A stretch of DNA of 64,000 bases from Sclerotiophoma versabilis. Taxonomy: Eukaryota; Ascomycota; Dothideomycetes; Pleosporales; Didymellaceae. The notes below the pieces were generated by a model that searched no databases, was not told the DNA's origin, and saw nothing but the letters and a program-made list of their open reading frames with translations. Location of the stretch: the NCBI GenBank assembly GCA_012274445.1, contig JAAROD010000054.1:372001-436000 (forward strand). The letters are read 5' to 3'. Position 1 is the stretch's first letter, and the number at the start of each line of letters is the position of its first letter. The position numbers were made by a program, and so were the translations under genes. Below, piece after piece: positions 32,857 through 43,269 of this stretch.

Positions 32857-34425
32857 ATGCTGTCCCGCACAACCGCCTGCCGGGGCGCGCAACGAGCTGC
32901 CCGCCAGCTGTCGTCGACGCAGAAGCGCGGGCTCGCCGCCCCGGCCTCAGGATCCTTCCAGTACCAGTCCGGCGAGGCCAAGGGCGTCAAGTTCGCCAGC
33001 AGGGACTTTGCTGGCCCGACGACGACGCTGGCCCTCGTCGCAAAGGCCGGCACGCGCTACCAGCCGCTGCCCGGCCTGACCGAGGGCCTCGCCAACTTCG
33101 CGTTCCGGGTATGCCTCCCACTGCCTCTCGAGCCGCGGCGGTGCCTTGCCGCAGCTGCCAGCACAAGGGAGCTCTACTGACGCCCAATTGCATCACAGGC
33201 CACCGAGCGACGGTCGACTCTGCGCATCGTCCGCGAATCCGAGCTGCTGGGAGCTACCCTGACCGCCCACCACTCGCGCGAGAACCTCGTGCTCGAGGCC
33301 AAGTTCCTCCGCGACGACCTGCCCTACTTCGTCGAGCTCTTCGGCGAGGTCGCCAGCCAGACCAAGTACCAGCGTAGGCCGGCCCCGCGAGAGCCGTCTG
33401 CAATGCCTGCTGACACGCACAGCCCACGTCTACAACGAGGAGGTCCTCCCCTTGATCCACTTCGCCCACAAGCGCTTCACCAGCAGCCCCGTCGAGATGG
33501 CCATCAACTCGGCCCACAGCCTCGCCTTCCACCGCGGCCTCGGCAACTCGACCGCCTCGGCCTCGCAGACGCCCTACACCAAGTACCTCGACGCCGAGAC
33601 CATCGAGCACTTCTCCAAGAGCGCATACGCCAAGTCCAACTTCGCCGTTGTCGCCAACGGCGCTGACCACGGCGAGTTCTCCAAGTGGGTTGGCCAGTTC
33701 TTCGACGACGTCCCTGCCACTCCCCTCCAGCAGCTCAGCGAGGGCACCGAGCAGACCAAGTACCACGGTGGTGAGGAGCGCCTCGCCCACGACGGTGGCA
33801 ACGCCATGGTCATCGCCTTCCCCGGCTCCAGCTCCTTCACCGGCCAGTTCTACAAGCCCGAGATTGCTGTTCTCGGCTCCCTCCTCGGTGGCCAGTCTGC
33901 CGTCAAGTGGTCGCCCGGTTTCACCATCCTCGGCCAGGCCAAGGCCACCGCCAGCACCCAGGTCAAGACCACCAGCGCCATCTACTCCGACGCTGGTCTT
34001 CTGTACACCTCCATCACCGGTTCTGCCCAGGCCGTCGCTGAGACCGCCAAGGCTGCCGTTGACGCCATCAAGAAGATCGCAGCTGGTGAGATCTCCAGCG
34101 AGCAGATCTCCAAGGCGAAGGCTGCCGCCAAGTTCAAGGAGCTCGAATACGGCCAGGACATCCGTGCCGGTCTCCAGCTCTCCGGCAACGGCCTTGTCAA
34201 CAACTCCAAGGCCTACCAGATTGACGAGGTTGCCAAGGCTATCGACGGTGTATCAGAGGAGGCTGTCAAGTCGGTGAGTACTACTCGATATACGCCCTCT
34301 ATTTTCAGTACGCTAACATGTCTTCTTAGGCTGCCAAGACATTACTCGAGACCAGGGCTTCCGTCTCTGCTGTTGGTGACCTCTTCGTTCTGCCGTACGC
34401 TGAGGAGATGGGTCTTAAGGTGTAA
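32857..34425 (+). CDS. QCR2: cytochrome bc1 complex core protein 2
   Basis: Mitochondrial inner-membrane respiratory complex III subunit, 457 aa. Exons are 32857-33108, 33199-33373, 33423-34273 and 34330-34425 (introns 90, 49 and 56 bp), all in phase. The N-terminus (MLSRTTACRGAQRAARQLSS) is Arg/Ser-rich with no acidic residues, a typical mitochondrial presequence. The M16-peptidase-like fold follows: TTTLALVAKAGTRYQPLPGLTEGLANFAF, where the HxxEH zinc motif of active processing peptidases is absent, as expected for core 2. Later blocks include NLVLEAKFLRDDLPYF and a C-terminal AAKTLLETRASVSAVGDLFVLPYAEEM. Length and motifs fit core 2 better than the alpha processing peptidase. GC-rich codon use suggests strong expression. 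Confidence 0.94.
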
Positions 34426-35064
34426 ATACAGTCATGTTGAGGAGCGCGTTCGATGCAAAATCTCGTTTGGCTCGGGGCTTGTGTAACATTATCCTGTGAT
34501 AGTCCCAATTTCCAGATAGAGTATTATATGGATTCTCTTTTGTTCAGTCATATCTTCTCTGGTAGTAGGTGTGCTTGGTACGTGACTGTTTCGTCTGAAG
34601 TAGCAATGGATGATCTCAGATACTAACATTCGTCCGTGTTGTGTATTATTGAGTACTTTATGCGGTGGGTTCTTCCGTATTGCTCAAAAGCTCGAGCGCA
34701 GCTGCTGCCAATCCCACAGCTGCGTCCAAATAACGTGAACAATCGCATACTACTCACAGATTCCCAAAAAGACCATATGTTCAAGTTGTGACTCCTATAG
34801 AAAAACATCCGCCTGCTCATACCTAATTTCTTCTTAGTACCTTAGAAAAACCACACGCAATGCCTGCTCCCACGCACCGTCTCAGAACCCGAATGCGAAC
34901 GGGAACGTGAACGTGAACGGCAGTTCTCACGTGCCAACGCGCTTCCTCTCAACGCCCAACGCGCACGTCCCGCACCGCCAACGTCAACAAACACCAACTC
35001 CCCTTCCTACACCGCACCGCCAGCACAAATCCCGCTCCCGCTCCTCATCCGATTCGCATTCACC
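34426..35064. other. spacer between QCR2 and the CENP-W-type gene
   Basis: Contains the QCR2 3' end and the upstream region of the small histone-fold gene, including a 4 x 6-bp tandem repeat (34897-34920) and a C/A-rich tract. No other gene is seen. Confidence 0.4.
34897..34920. repeat. tandem hexamer, 4 x GAACG(G/T)
   Basis: Four head-to-tail copies of GAACGK lie about 145 bp upstream of the CENP-W-type ATG. Probably a microsatellite in the 5' region. Confidence 0.6.
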
Positions 35065-35434
35065 ATGCCGCAGACCCTGTATCCGCGCGCCACACTCAAG
35101 AAGATCGTCAAAGCGCATGCGAACCGCCCGTTGAGCAAAAATGTGGATATACTGGTACGCTCACCAACTCCTGCACACGATACTCCCGCACAGCATGAAG
35201 TTGCAGACGGACGCGTAGACACACTCGAGACGAGAACCATACGAAATCGCAGGAAAATCAGGTAGCAAGGTTTTTGGCTAACGCTATGGGCAGATATACC
35301 TGAACTACATGCTGTTCATGCAGGATCTCATGCAAGAAGCGGGGATTCATGCGAAACAGCACGGTGAACGTGGGATTGGCGCAAGGAGTGTGCGGAGGGT
35401 GAGGGAGGGCTGCTTGAGGAGGGTCAAGGGCTAG
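35065..35434 (+). CDS. CENP-W/Wip1-type histone-fold protein
   Basis: Very small gene, 76 aa, in two exons: 35065-35154 and 35294-35434, with a 139-bp intron (GTACGC..CAG). The join gives SKNVDIL-IYLNYMLFMQDLMQE, a continuous histone fold. PRATLKKIVKAH at the N-terminus, NVDILIYLNYMLFMQDL in the long middle helix and GERGIGARSVRRV before the last helix match the CENP-W pattern in fungi and animals. CENP-W pairs with CENP-T in the constitutive centromere network and can form CENP-T-W-S-X on centromeric DNA. The protein is very basic (many Arg and Lys), fitting DNA binding. It is easy to miss because neither exon alone is long. It is convergent with MAK10, 301 bp apart. Confidence 0.85.
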
Positions 35435-35735
35435 GGATGGGGTCATCTATGCGTCTTGTGGGCGTATATTGTGGATACAGCCTATGGATGCATCTTACGG
35501 AAGAGGTGGAGAGTGCTGGGTACATGCAGTGTATAGCGCTTGTGGAGGTGTTTTGGCGTTTGGGACGTGTTTATCATGGTTATGAGGTTATGATACCCAG
35601 GGCTGGCAGTAGTCCGCCAAGAGGACGAAGTACGAAGTGCAGCCGCCATGAAAGTCAAAGCGGATGCATACAAAGAGGATAATGCATGTTTTTCACCATA
35701 TCCAAGAACAGAGGGTGTCCGTGTCTTTGACGCTA
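35435..35735. other. convergent spacer CENP-W / MAK10
   Basis: 301 bp between two gene ends. Nothing but presumed terminators. Confidence 0.4.
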
Positions 35736-38407
35736 TCAAGTCTCCTTCGCGATCTTGACCACAACCCACCCTTCCGCGTATCTCTTCTTCGCCCCACTCT
35801 CTGGAATCTCCGCCCTGATGCCCATCGCCTTCACGTCCCCGACATCCCCGGCTTTCCGAACAGCGTCCTTGATCCCCGCCGACGCTACACCAAGCGCAAT
35901 ACAACTCGCCATCAGACTCTGCACTTCCCTCTCCCACGCCCTCTCCACGCCCTGACACTTCGCCGCGCCTGCACCAAGCCTCTTCAGCTCCGCAAACGCC
36001 TCCTTCGCCGCTCTCACATTCCCATCGACTTCGGCCCATAGCTCGCTCCTATCGTTTCGCAGATCGACTGTGAATCCGGGGTCGGGCGATGCGTAAGCCC
36101 CGTAGGGCTGTGTGTGTGCTTTAAAATCCTCAAAAGGTGGGACTTCGGGCGGTTGCACGGCGAGAAAGGGTTTCATGCGTAGCTCGTAGCGCAGACTCGG
36201 CGAGCTGAAGGGGCGCAAGGGGATGGGAAGAAGGCCGCAGTACGTGGCTATCGTGTAGAAGCGTGCGAGTGCGAGGCTCAGTGCTGCGGTGCCGGTTGCT
36301 TCGGCGGCGAGGCTGTCGAGGTACGGCGCTGCTTGTGCGACCTCGTTTGCGAGGCGGAGGTTGCGCTCGCGCAGGAGCTGGGTGTGGCGGGTGTGGTGGT
36401 GAGTTTGGATGCGCGTGAGCAGTTCGCGGCGCCGGGTTACAATGAGCGATAGAAAAAGATACATCCCTGAAAACTCGTCGGGTAAGTAGATATCCTGCTC
36501 AAAGCCAAGGAGGATGACTTTCTCGATCATCCAGAGCTTCTTGTGGTAGACCCATGTGGAGAGAGAAAATTCAAGGAGCTGGTCGGTGATGGAGAGTTCG
36601 GAGGCTGCAGAGGCGAGGTCGGTGTCGACGAGACTGGCGTCGGCTTGGAGAACATCCCAGGCAGTTATTACGTGGGTGAGCATGCGACGGAGACGGCAAC
36701 GGTTCTGACCTAGCGCAACCCAGAGGTCGAGGTATGGCTGCCCTGAGCGGTCTACGAATTCGTCAATGAGCATGGCCATCTGCAACCGTGGTGGTTTAGG
36801 AAGAAGAGGGTTTCGAGGTGGTGATAGTGTCCAGTTGATAGAATCGAGTACGGGTGAGGCTGGGAAGACAAGCGTCTTGACATCTGCTAATGGCAACGAT
36901 ACTGCTGTATTCAGAATTTCAGGATGAAAGAGTAGCGTTGACAGATACGATCTTGAGTATGCCAGTGGTGCAGGTGACCGCGATGCAAAGGTCCAAAGGA
37001 ACGACTGGTATTCCAGAGGATCTTGGGGAAGGTCGATGAATCGCGTTGCCTCTTCGCAATCGACACAAAGGTGTTCAAGCAGGTCCAATGCATCTTTGAA
37101 GTCAAACTCAACTATAGGCCGGGGTGGCACCGTCGATGCAAGTCTGCGCTGCATCTTTGTACTAAAAGCCCCAGGCACGGGCTGCCCAAGCTGGTGTGTA
37201 GCTTTGATGGCGGTCATGCCTGAAAGCACTGGTGACCACGAAGACGACATCTGCTCGAGCGGATGGTCTAGGTCCAGCGCTCTGAGGAAGCTCAGTCTGA
37301 CCTTCAACCTGGAAATGATGGCTGACCGAAGTGCGTCATTAACCTCGAGGTCGGCGCTGTTGTCTATTAGCATGAGTACACATATGCAATGGGGGGATGC
37401 TTACTCTTCCATGATCTCTACCGCAGCGTCAAGCTCGCGTAGAAAGACGTCTATAGGGGTACTGACAAATAGCACACGATTGTAGGTCTGTGTACAGAAG
37501 TCCTCCTCCTCGAAGTAATCTCGATTGGTGATCTTCGCTATCACATAGTCGCAGCCTTTGATGAGCGCTAGACAATATGCTCTCAGCACCTGCAGTAATG
37601 CTTGCACCGAAGATCCATGTACACTTTCGCCGTTCGGAAAAAACTGCGACTGCTCGAGGGTCTTGGGTTCTGGCCATAGCAGCTTGTCGATATAAACTGA
37701 GGTGAAGAGGGTCTGGGAAAGAGGGTAACCTGTATGCCATGCCATCTCATAGCAGAGCAACTGGTCCATAATGCCGATAATCTCTTCTGGCAGTAACGAA
37801 CTCGACGTGTCATAATCATCCTCGAGCGTCTCCCCTGGTTCAAGAAAGCCGCTGTCCATCTTGGGGTCCATAATCTGAAGACGTCAGTTTTGTCGACATC
37901 AGCTGCGGCGGGGTTATGCACACCTCGATGGCCCCAATGGACTCGAAGAGTGTGAAGTAATCATCTTTCACGAGCTGTCCGACTTCCAGGGCTGCAACAA
38001 GTCAGTGTCTATGTTCCAAGTCCAGTTGTACGATCATGCATGCACAACGTTCTGGGCAAGCGCATGGCAACCACATGGTACCAATAACCCCACTATCCTT
38101 CTCTTGCGGCACACTTGGATATTGGGTTGATAGGGCAGGAGAGCATACCACTACTAGCTTTCAAGAACTTCTCTGTGATATCATGGATCCTTGGTTCCGG
38201 CGCGCAGATAGGCTGCCGGAACGCCTGCCTCAACGGCAGGTTGGTTTGCGGGGTGGCATTGGTGATATTCACGTGAGAGGGGCCTGCTCATATTAACAAC
38301 AATCATTATGGGCACGAAGCAGCATAATTACCAGCTCCATCATGGTCCGAGACAGCATCAGCATTCTGGGGCGAGGCCGTGCTGTGGCGGTGAGAGCTGT
38401 CTGCCAT
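35736..38407 (-). CDS. MAK10: NatC N-terminal acetyltransferase auxiliary subunit Mak10/Naa35
   Basis: Cytosolic, ribosome-associated NatC complex subunit that scaffolds Mak3/Naa30 to acetylate N-termini such as Met-Leu and Met-Ile. Five exons: 38407-38332, 38283-38149, 37991-37924, 37874-37405 and 37356-35736 (introns 48, 157, 49 and 48 bp) give 789 aa. Diagnostic blocks formed by the joins are KASSALEVGQLVKDDYFTLF and ESIGAIEIMDPKMDSG; the latter is the most conserved Mak10 motif. HTGYPLSQTLFTSVYIDKLL and CDYVIAKITNRDYFEEEDF follow, then the helical C-terminal domain with SFLRALDLDH. The first ATG (MADSSHRHSTASPQ) was chosen because upstream exon 2 has no in-frame ATG. Length is typical. 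It is tandem with ATP15, 285 bp downstream of it. Confidence 0.92.
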
Positions 38408-38692
38408 GGTTGTGGAAGAGTAGTCCGGCGCCGAAGCGGCTGGCGGGAAAGTTTGATGCACCTGCTGGCTCCATCACCTCGAGCTGGTACCTGGACGTCA
38501 CTCCCAACTCTCACCAGCAACTTCACATTGGAGTCACATTACAATCGCAGTGAACATGTGAACGCGTGCAGTGAGCTCAAATCAGGTTATGCATTGGCTT
38601 TTGCCCGTCCTCCAGAAAGCTTCCTTCGGCATTGATAGTACATGTATACATTCACACCTCTGCCCTCTTCTCCCAGACTATGCGCAACGCAT

Positions 38693-39041
38693 TTAGGCGG
38701 AAGCCTCAGCCTTGGCCGCAGCCAGAGCCTTGAGAGCTGCGTCGTTCAGCTCCTTGACATCGCCCTGCTTGCCGTTCTGCCCACCATTAGCCCCCGTTTC
38801 CCAGAACGCGGTGCCTCCATCTGCTGTAGACTCACCTCCCACTTGGCGAACCTGAGCTCGCTCTCACCCCTGCGCTCAGCAGCGATGCGCTTATCTTCCT
38901 TGAGGGACCGGCGAACGACGCGCGATGCGACCGAGATGTAGCGGTTGTAGCTGTCAGGTACTGTTAACTGCGATGCCCTCGGGGCCAATTGGGGCCGGGC
39001 GGAGCGTACGTGAGACCGGCGACTTTCCAAGAGGCTGCCAT
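38693..39041 (-). CDS. ATP15: mitochondrial F1-ATP synthase epsilon subunit
   Basis: Small central-stalk subunit of mitochondrial ATP synthase, 76 aa. Exons are 39041-39010, 38950-38836 and 38776-38693 (two 59-bp introns). The spliced product reads MAASWKVAGLTYNRYISVAS, then RVVRRSLKEDKRIAAERRG and LRFAKWENGKQGDVKEL, the order expected of fungal epsilon subunits (yeast Atp15). The AWKxAGLxYxxY start acts as the import-competent N-terminus in this family, without a long presequence. The tail is Ala/Lys-rich. Each exon is too short to be found as a long frame, but the phases fit and every junction is canonical. Confidence 0.92.
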
Positions 39042-39596
39042 TGTAATGGTTGGATGCGGGTTGACGGGGTGGTGGGTGGGTTTGCGGGTCGCGGATGGAT
39101 TTGGAGGTGTTGAATCGAAAGTTGCGGATGGCCGCTCGGAGCTGCAGCTCGGCCAAACACGTGACTGGCTGCGGATGCATGGCTGCACCTGGGCAACAAC
39201 TCAATCGTGATGGAAGCAAGCCTTCTTGAGTGGTCTGAGGATCTTCACATATTGTCAATTTCTGCATATCGTCTGAGGTTTAGTATTTCTGCGATTCTGA
39301 CCTTCACACGGCATCCTGGAAGCCTTCAGGTAGTCATTAGCAGCAAGAGCACAGCAATCTGGAGATGCAGAATTTACGATTTTGGGCACTTGATGGGCAT
39401 TCCTGGAAGCTTTCAGTGCACTGAATTGGTCATGTTCGTCATATTTTCGTAGCTATGCTGCTTCTGCCGTAGCAGCTGGGAGCTTACATCGCCTCTACAT
39501 GGTTCCGGAGCGTTTGAATGATCTTCTACTGAAGTTGGGGACCCCTCTAGCTTACATATCATCTAGGCGGGCCTCCTATGCATCCCCATCGTGGTC
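39042..39596. other. spacer between ATP15 and PRE5
   Basis: Promoter of ATP15 and 3' flank of PRE5. No coding features seen. Confidence 0.4.
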
Positions 39597-40427
39597 CTAC
39601 AAGTCGGTCTCCATAGCCTCACCACCCTCCTCGTTGCCACCCTCGGCGTTCTCAAACGTAGTCGACAGCCACTCTGCGATATCCTGACCCTCGTACAGAG
39701 CGAAGTTCTCCCCAATACCTCCAATACCGACGCTGGTGTTGTCAACGGTGAGCTCCTTGTCCTGAGACAGCGACTCCTTGAGCGCCCTTAGCGCATGCTT
39801 GATCAGCTCCTCCCTGCTAGCATTGTCGAACTCATCGAGATGCCTCTCGAGGTACGTCCTGGCCATCTGACTCCTGGCACCAATACCGCAAGCAATCATT
39901 TCCTGTGTGACACCGCTGGGCTGGAACTCGAATAGATGGGGACCCTTCGCATCGACACCTGCAATCAGCAGCCCAACACCATATGGCCTCTTGCCGTATT
40001 GCTGTGTGTTTGTCTGTGCGCGGTCTGCAATGCGCGATACGATCTCGGATAGGGGAATGGCGCGGTCGTAGGTGAGGCGAGAGGCGAGTGATTGCTGCTT
40101 CATGAAGTTGGAGAGGACACGGGCATCGGAGGCGAGACCGGCGAGGGCGACACCAAAGTGCGAGTCAATCGGGATGACCTTCTTCTGGTAGGATGAGAGC
40201 TCTTCTGCGTTGCGCTGCAATGGTTGTCAGAGTTCGTGTTCTTGAGATCGGCCCAGGCCAAGCGTTACTGTGCATACCTTGACTGCTGCGAGCACGGCGT
40301 GTGTCTTGCTGACGATGCCAACGACTACAGAACCCTGCTTCACGGCTTCTTGTGCATATTCGACCTGGAATATGCGGCCTTGTGGTGAGAAGGTCACCGA
40401 ATCGTTGTCGTAGTTATTGCGGAACAT
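39597..40427 (-). CDS. PRE5: 20S proteasome alpha subunit, PSMA1/Pre5 (alpha6) type
   Basis: Outer-ring subunit of the 20S proteasome, 255 aa. Exons 40427-40278 and 40214-39597 are separated by a 63-bp intron. The alpha-type N-terminal signature is complete: MFRNNYDNDSVTFSPQGR then IFQVEYAQEAVKQGS. RPYGVGLLIAGVDAKGPHLF and IGARSQMARTYLERHLDEF match PSMA1 and yeast Pre5 rather than the other alphas. As in all alpha subunits, there is no catalytic Thr. The acidic tail (FENAEGGNEEGGEAMETDL) is usual. It shares a 368-bp divergent upstream region with VPS55. Confidence 0.95.
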
Positions 40428-40795
40428 GGTGGAGGCGCGGGGGAAAGTGAGCCTAGGCGGGGCTGGAAAGCGATTTGAGGTTCAAGTATCTGAAGACCTC
40501 GTGGCGGCGAGCTGGGTGTATGAAGCAGAGACGCGCGAGTATTAAGAAGCTTGGTGGGTGGAAGCTGTTGTTATAGTCTAAGGCAACTGGGTGACGATAG
40601 CTCGGTAGCTCTTACCTTCGATGCCGCGCTAGGTCGTGATGCCAAGCTCCAACCTCGCGCAGCGTCCGGTTCATGGTCTGAAGCAGGCAGCATCACCAAC
40701 GACAGCAAAACACCGGGCATTCTGCGTTGAGCCAGGCCCTTCGACCCCGCGAATCTGACACAAGCATACTCCGCACCCCGCGCAACGAGCAAATC
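40428..40795. promoter_or_regulatory. bidirectional promoter PRE5 / VPS55
   Basis: The 368 bp between divergent ATGs. GC-rich short tracts but no obvious TATA box; no specific proteasome-control element could be identified by eye. Confidence 0.4.
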
Positions 40796-41250
40796 ATGGC
40801 TGGCATCAAGACAATCATCGGGCTGTCCTTTGTACGTTCCCCTGCATCGCATAGCCACGCAACATGTTGCTGCACTCTGAACCGTCTAACGGCCGGCTCT
40901 AGGTCCTTGCGATAGGCTTCCTGCTCGTCATTCTCTCCGCAGCGCTGTTTAAGAACTACCTCACGCTCCTCGTGGTAGCAACCTACCTAATTGCACCGCT
41001 ACCCAACTGGATCTGCGGACGCGCATCGAGCCAAGACGATTTCATGGAGAGCTCGGGGAACGGCGTGATCGACTTGGGCAGATTCCTCACCGGTTTCTTT
41101 GTCGTTATGGGCATCGCACTCCCCACGCTCCTCTGGCATTCAGAGCAGATTGCAGGCGGCGCAGCAGCCATGTCCATTATTGGCGGTCTGACCATCTACG
41201 CCACCATCATCAGCTTCACGCTGTTCTTCCACGAAGACCAAGACTTCTGA
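40796..41250 (+). CDS. VPS55: Vps55 / LEPROT family endosomal membrane protein
   Basis: Small four-helix membrane protein of late endosomes, needed for endosome-to-vacuole sorting in yeast, 127 aa. Exons 40796-40831 and 40903-41250 join across a 71-bp intron to give IIGLSFVLAIGFLLVILSAA. Four hydrophobic segments are visible: 6-30, about 35-50 (LLVVATYLIAPLPNWI), 70-95 (FLTGFFVVMGIALPTLLW) and 100-122. Family markers are YLIAPLPNWICGR and the tail IISFTLFFHEDQDF. Length matches relatives. In yeast, Vps55 forms a complex with Vps68, whose gene lies next door in convergent orientation 417 bp away. Confidence 0.93.
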
Positions 41251-41667
41251 CTAGCCGGCGGTAACGAGCAGTGAAAAGATGCTGCGAGATGCGCACACGA
41301 TGCGGGCGGGTACGGGAGGCTTCGGCATGTGATCACGAGGCATGTGTTTGTACGTGACAAGATCAAGGAGATTTGTCTTTGGGTTTATGATACATCTTGA
41401 GCGTTCTTGTACTGTACATGTTGGCTGTGTTGGGAAGAGCATATGCTAGTGAACGGCTCACGCCGTGGAATATCTTTAATTGACAACTGCCGCTGAAGCA
41501 TGACAATACGCCTGGTGTCAGGCTCCTAGAAACGCTCCAAATGTATGCATACAGCAACAAACAAACATAACCTTGCACATCTCTCGTCAGACAGCGCCGA
41601 CTGTGCTCGCGATCCTCAGCATCGTCTGGCACATCATCGTGGCGCATTACTCGTTTGGTGAGGGCTC
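41251..41667. other. convergent spacer VPS55 / VPS68
   Basis: 417 bp with no gene; presumed 3' UTRs and terminators of both genes. Confidence 0.4.
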
Positions 41668-42288
41668 TCAAAGCGCCAAGTTGTACGTGTATTCGTCCTC
41701 CATGTTCTGTGCAATCCAAAGCACGGCGGAACTGCATCACGTTAGCCTTATCGTCCTTCTATGCTTAAAGTCAACCTACCTCAGCATAATCAGCGCATTT
41801 GCAACCACATTTCCAACGCCCATCCAGATCGTCGGCCAGACATAACCCGGCACAATGTACTTCATGACCAGCACGACCACGCTCCCCGCCAGCCCGCCAG
41901 CCAGCAGCGCAAAGCCCAAAAACAGCACCAGCCTCGCCTTCCAAGCAACGCCGTTGCCGCTGTAGCTGAAGCTGTCGGCTGACAACCGCGACTTGTCGAT
42001 CGAGTTGATGACGAGCATGCCCAGGGCGGAGCAGATGCCGGGGATCCAGTCAATGAAGGTGACGTGAACGGGCGGGTCGGAGGGGTTCCTGATCGACTTG
42101 GACCAGACGGCGACGTCGATGAGGGAGTAGAAGCCAAGCGCAAACTACAGCGTCATGTTAGCATGCAGCGGTGTTGGTGGAACGGTGCTGCCTACCATAG
42201 CTCCTGCAGTGTAGACGCCGAAGGTGCGTGTGTTCGCGCTGTTCAGCCACGCGGGCTTGGGAAAGCGGAAAAGGCGGTTCTCCTCCAT
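41668..42288 (-). CDS. VPS68: Vps68 (UPF0220/TMEM50 family) membrane protein
   Basis: Four-span endosomal protein, partner of Vps55 in yeast, 173 aa. Exons are 42288-42196, 42144-41780 and 41731-41668 (introns 51 and 48 bp). The product begins MEENRLFRFPKPAWLNSANT and continues RTFGVYTAGAMFALGFYSLI across the first splice. It has a conserved loop (VTFIDWIPGICSALGMLVIN), helices around LVLFLGFALLAGGLAGSVVV and MKYIVPGYVWPTIWMGVGNV, and a tail SSAVLWIAQNMEDEYTYNL. These are hallmarks of the UPF0220 family, which includes fungal Vps68. The conserved start, spans and tail are all present. It is divergent from LOC1 (238 bp). Confidence 0.92.
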
Positions 42289-42526
42289 TGTGCCGATGTT
42301 AGCTTGTGTATGCGCTCGCGTGGGTGGTGTCGTGGTGTGCTTGAAGCCTGCTGTACGAGCTGCAGCTGCGCCTGCCGCGAGGTTGGAGTTGGACCTTGGC
42401 GCAGCGGCTTGACGTTTCGTCGGCAAGTGGGCCTTTGCATGCGCCGACGCCGATCGAAAAAGTTCCAGGGCTCGAACTTCGAGCGCTGCCATACCTCGCA
42501 GCCCTCGCAACCCCACACCACACACA
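42289..42526. promoter_or_regulatory. bidirectional promoter VPS68 / LOC1
   Basis: Compact 238-bp region between divergent ATGs, with no visible TATA box. Confidence 0.4.
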
Positions 42527-43182
42527 ATGGCGCCCACAAAACCCAGCAGCAAGGGCAAGTCCGGCCCCAAAGGCAAATCTGCCGGCGCGTCGAAACCCAA
42601 ATCCAACGGCAAGAAACCAGAGGGCATTTCCAAACGCCGCCAGAAATCACTTTCTCTTGCAAAGCCCGGCGGCGAGCAGAAGACCAAGTCGGTCAAGTCC
42701 AAAGATGGCAAGAAGAAGAGGCGCGTCTACACCGAGGCCGAGCTCGACATCCCCAAGCTGAACTCCATCATACCGGCGGGCATTGCGAAGCCAAAGGGCC
42801 AGAAGAAGGGCAAGGTGTTTGTGGACGATCCGGCGAGCATGATGGCAATTATGAGCATTGTGAATGCGCAGAAGGAGGGGCACATTGAGAGCAAGATTAT
42901 GCGCGCGAGGCAATTGGAGGAGATTCGTGAGGCAAAGAGAAAAGAGGCAGAGGGAAGGGCTGAGGGCAAGAAGGCGGATTTTGTAAGTCTACACCATGGT
43001 ACTCTTGTTGGTTTAAGAGGCTGCTAACGACCCTGCAGGAAGAGAGGAAACAGAACCTCAAGAAGAAGAGGAAGAGGAACTCCGAGCCTGCGAGCACCGA
43101 AGACGCTGAGACTGAGGCGCCGAAGAAGTCGACGAAGAAGGATGGCAAGTTCAAGCCAAAGAAGAGAGTCAGCTTTGGTTGA
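42527..43182 (+). CDS. LOC1: 60S ribosome assembly / mRNA localisation factor Loc1
   Basis: Nucleolar basic protein, 199 aa. Exons 42527-42982 and 43039-43182 have a 56-bp intron (GTAAGT..CAG). In yeast, Loc1 aids 60S subunit assembly and ASH1 mRNA localisation. The sequence is extremely Lys-rich at both ends (SSKGKSGPKGKSAG; NLKKKRKRN). The conserved centre reads EGISKRRQKSLSLAKPGGEQ, YTEAELDIPKLNSIIPAG and KVFVDDPASMMAIMSIVNAQ, ending in a charged helix with ARQLEEIREAKRKEAEGRAE. Multiple KKRK-type clusters can act as nuclear and nucleolar signals. Its stop lies only 87 bp from the stop of the convergent esterase gene. Confidence 0.88.
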
Positions 43183-43269
43183 AAAGGAGGTGGTGAGCTG
43201 GTCTAAAAGAGTCTACGATGTCTACAAGTCTATGATACCCGATTCCGCAATGCAAGTCTATATCGCCAT

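Noticed and set aside
33254..33790. 178-codon minus-strand frame within QCR2
   Set aside because: Antisense shadow of the GC-rich QCR2 exons.
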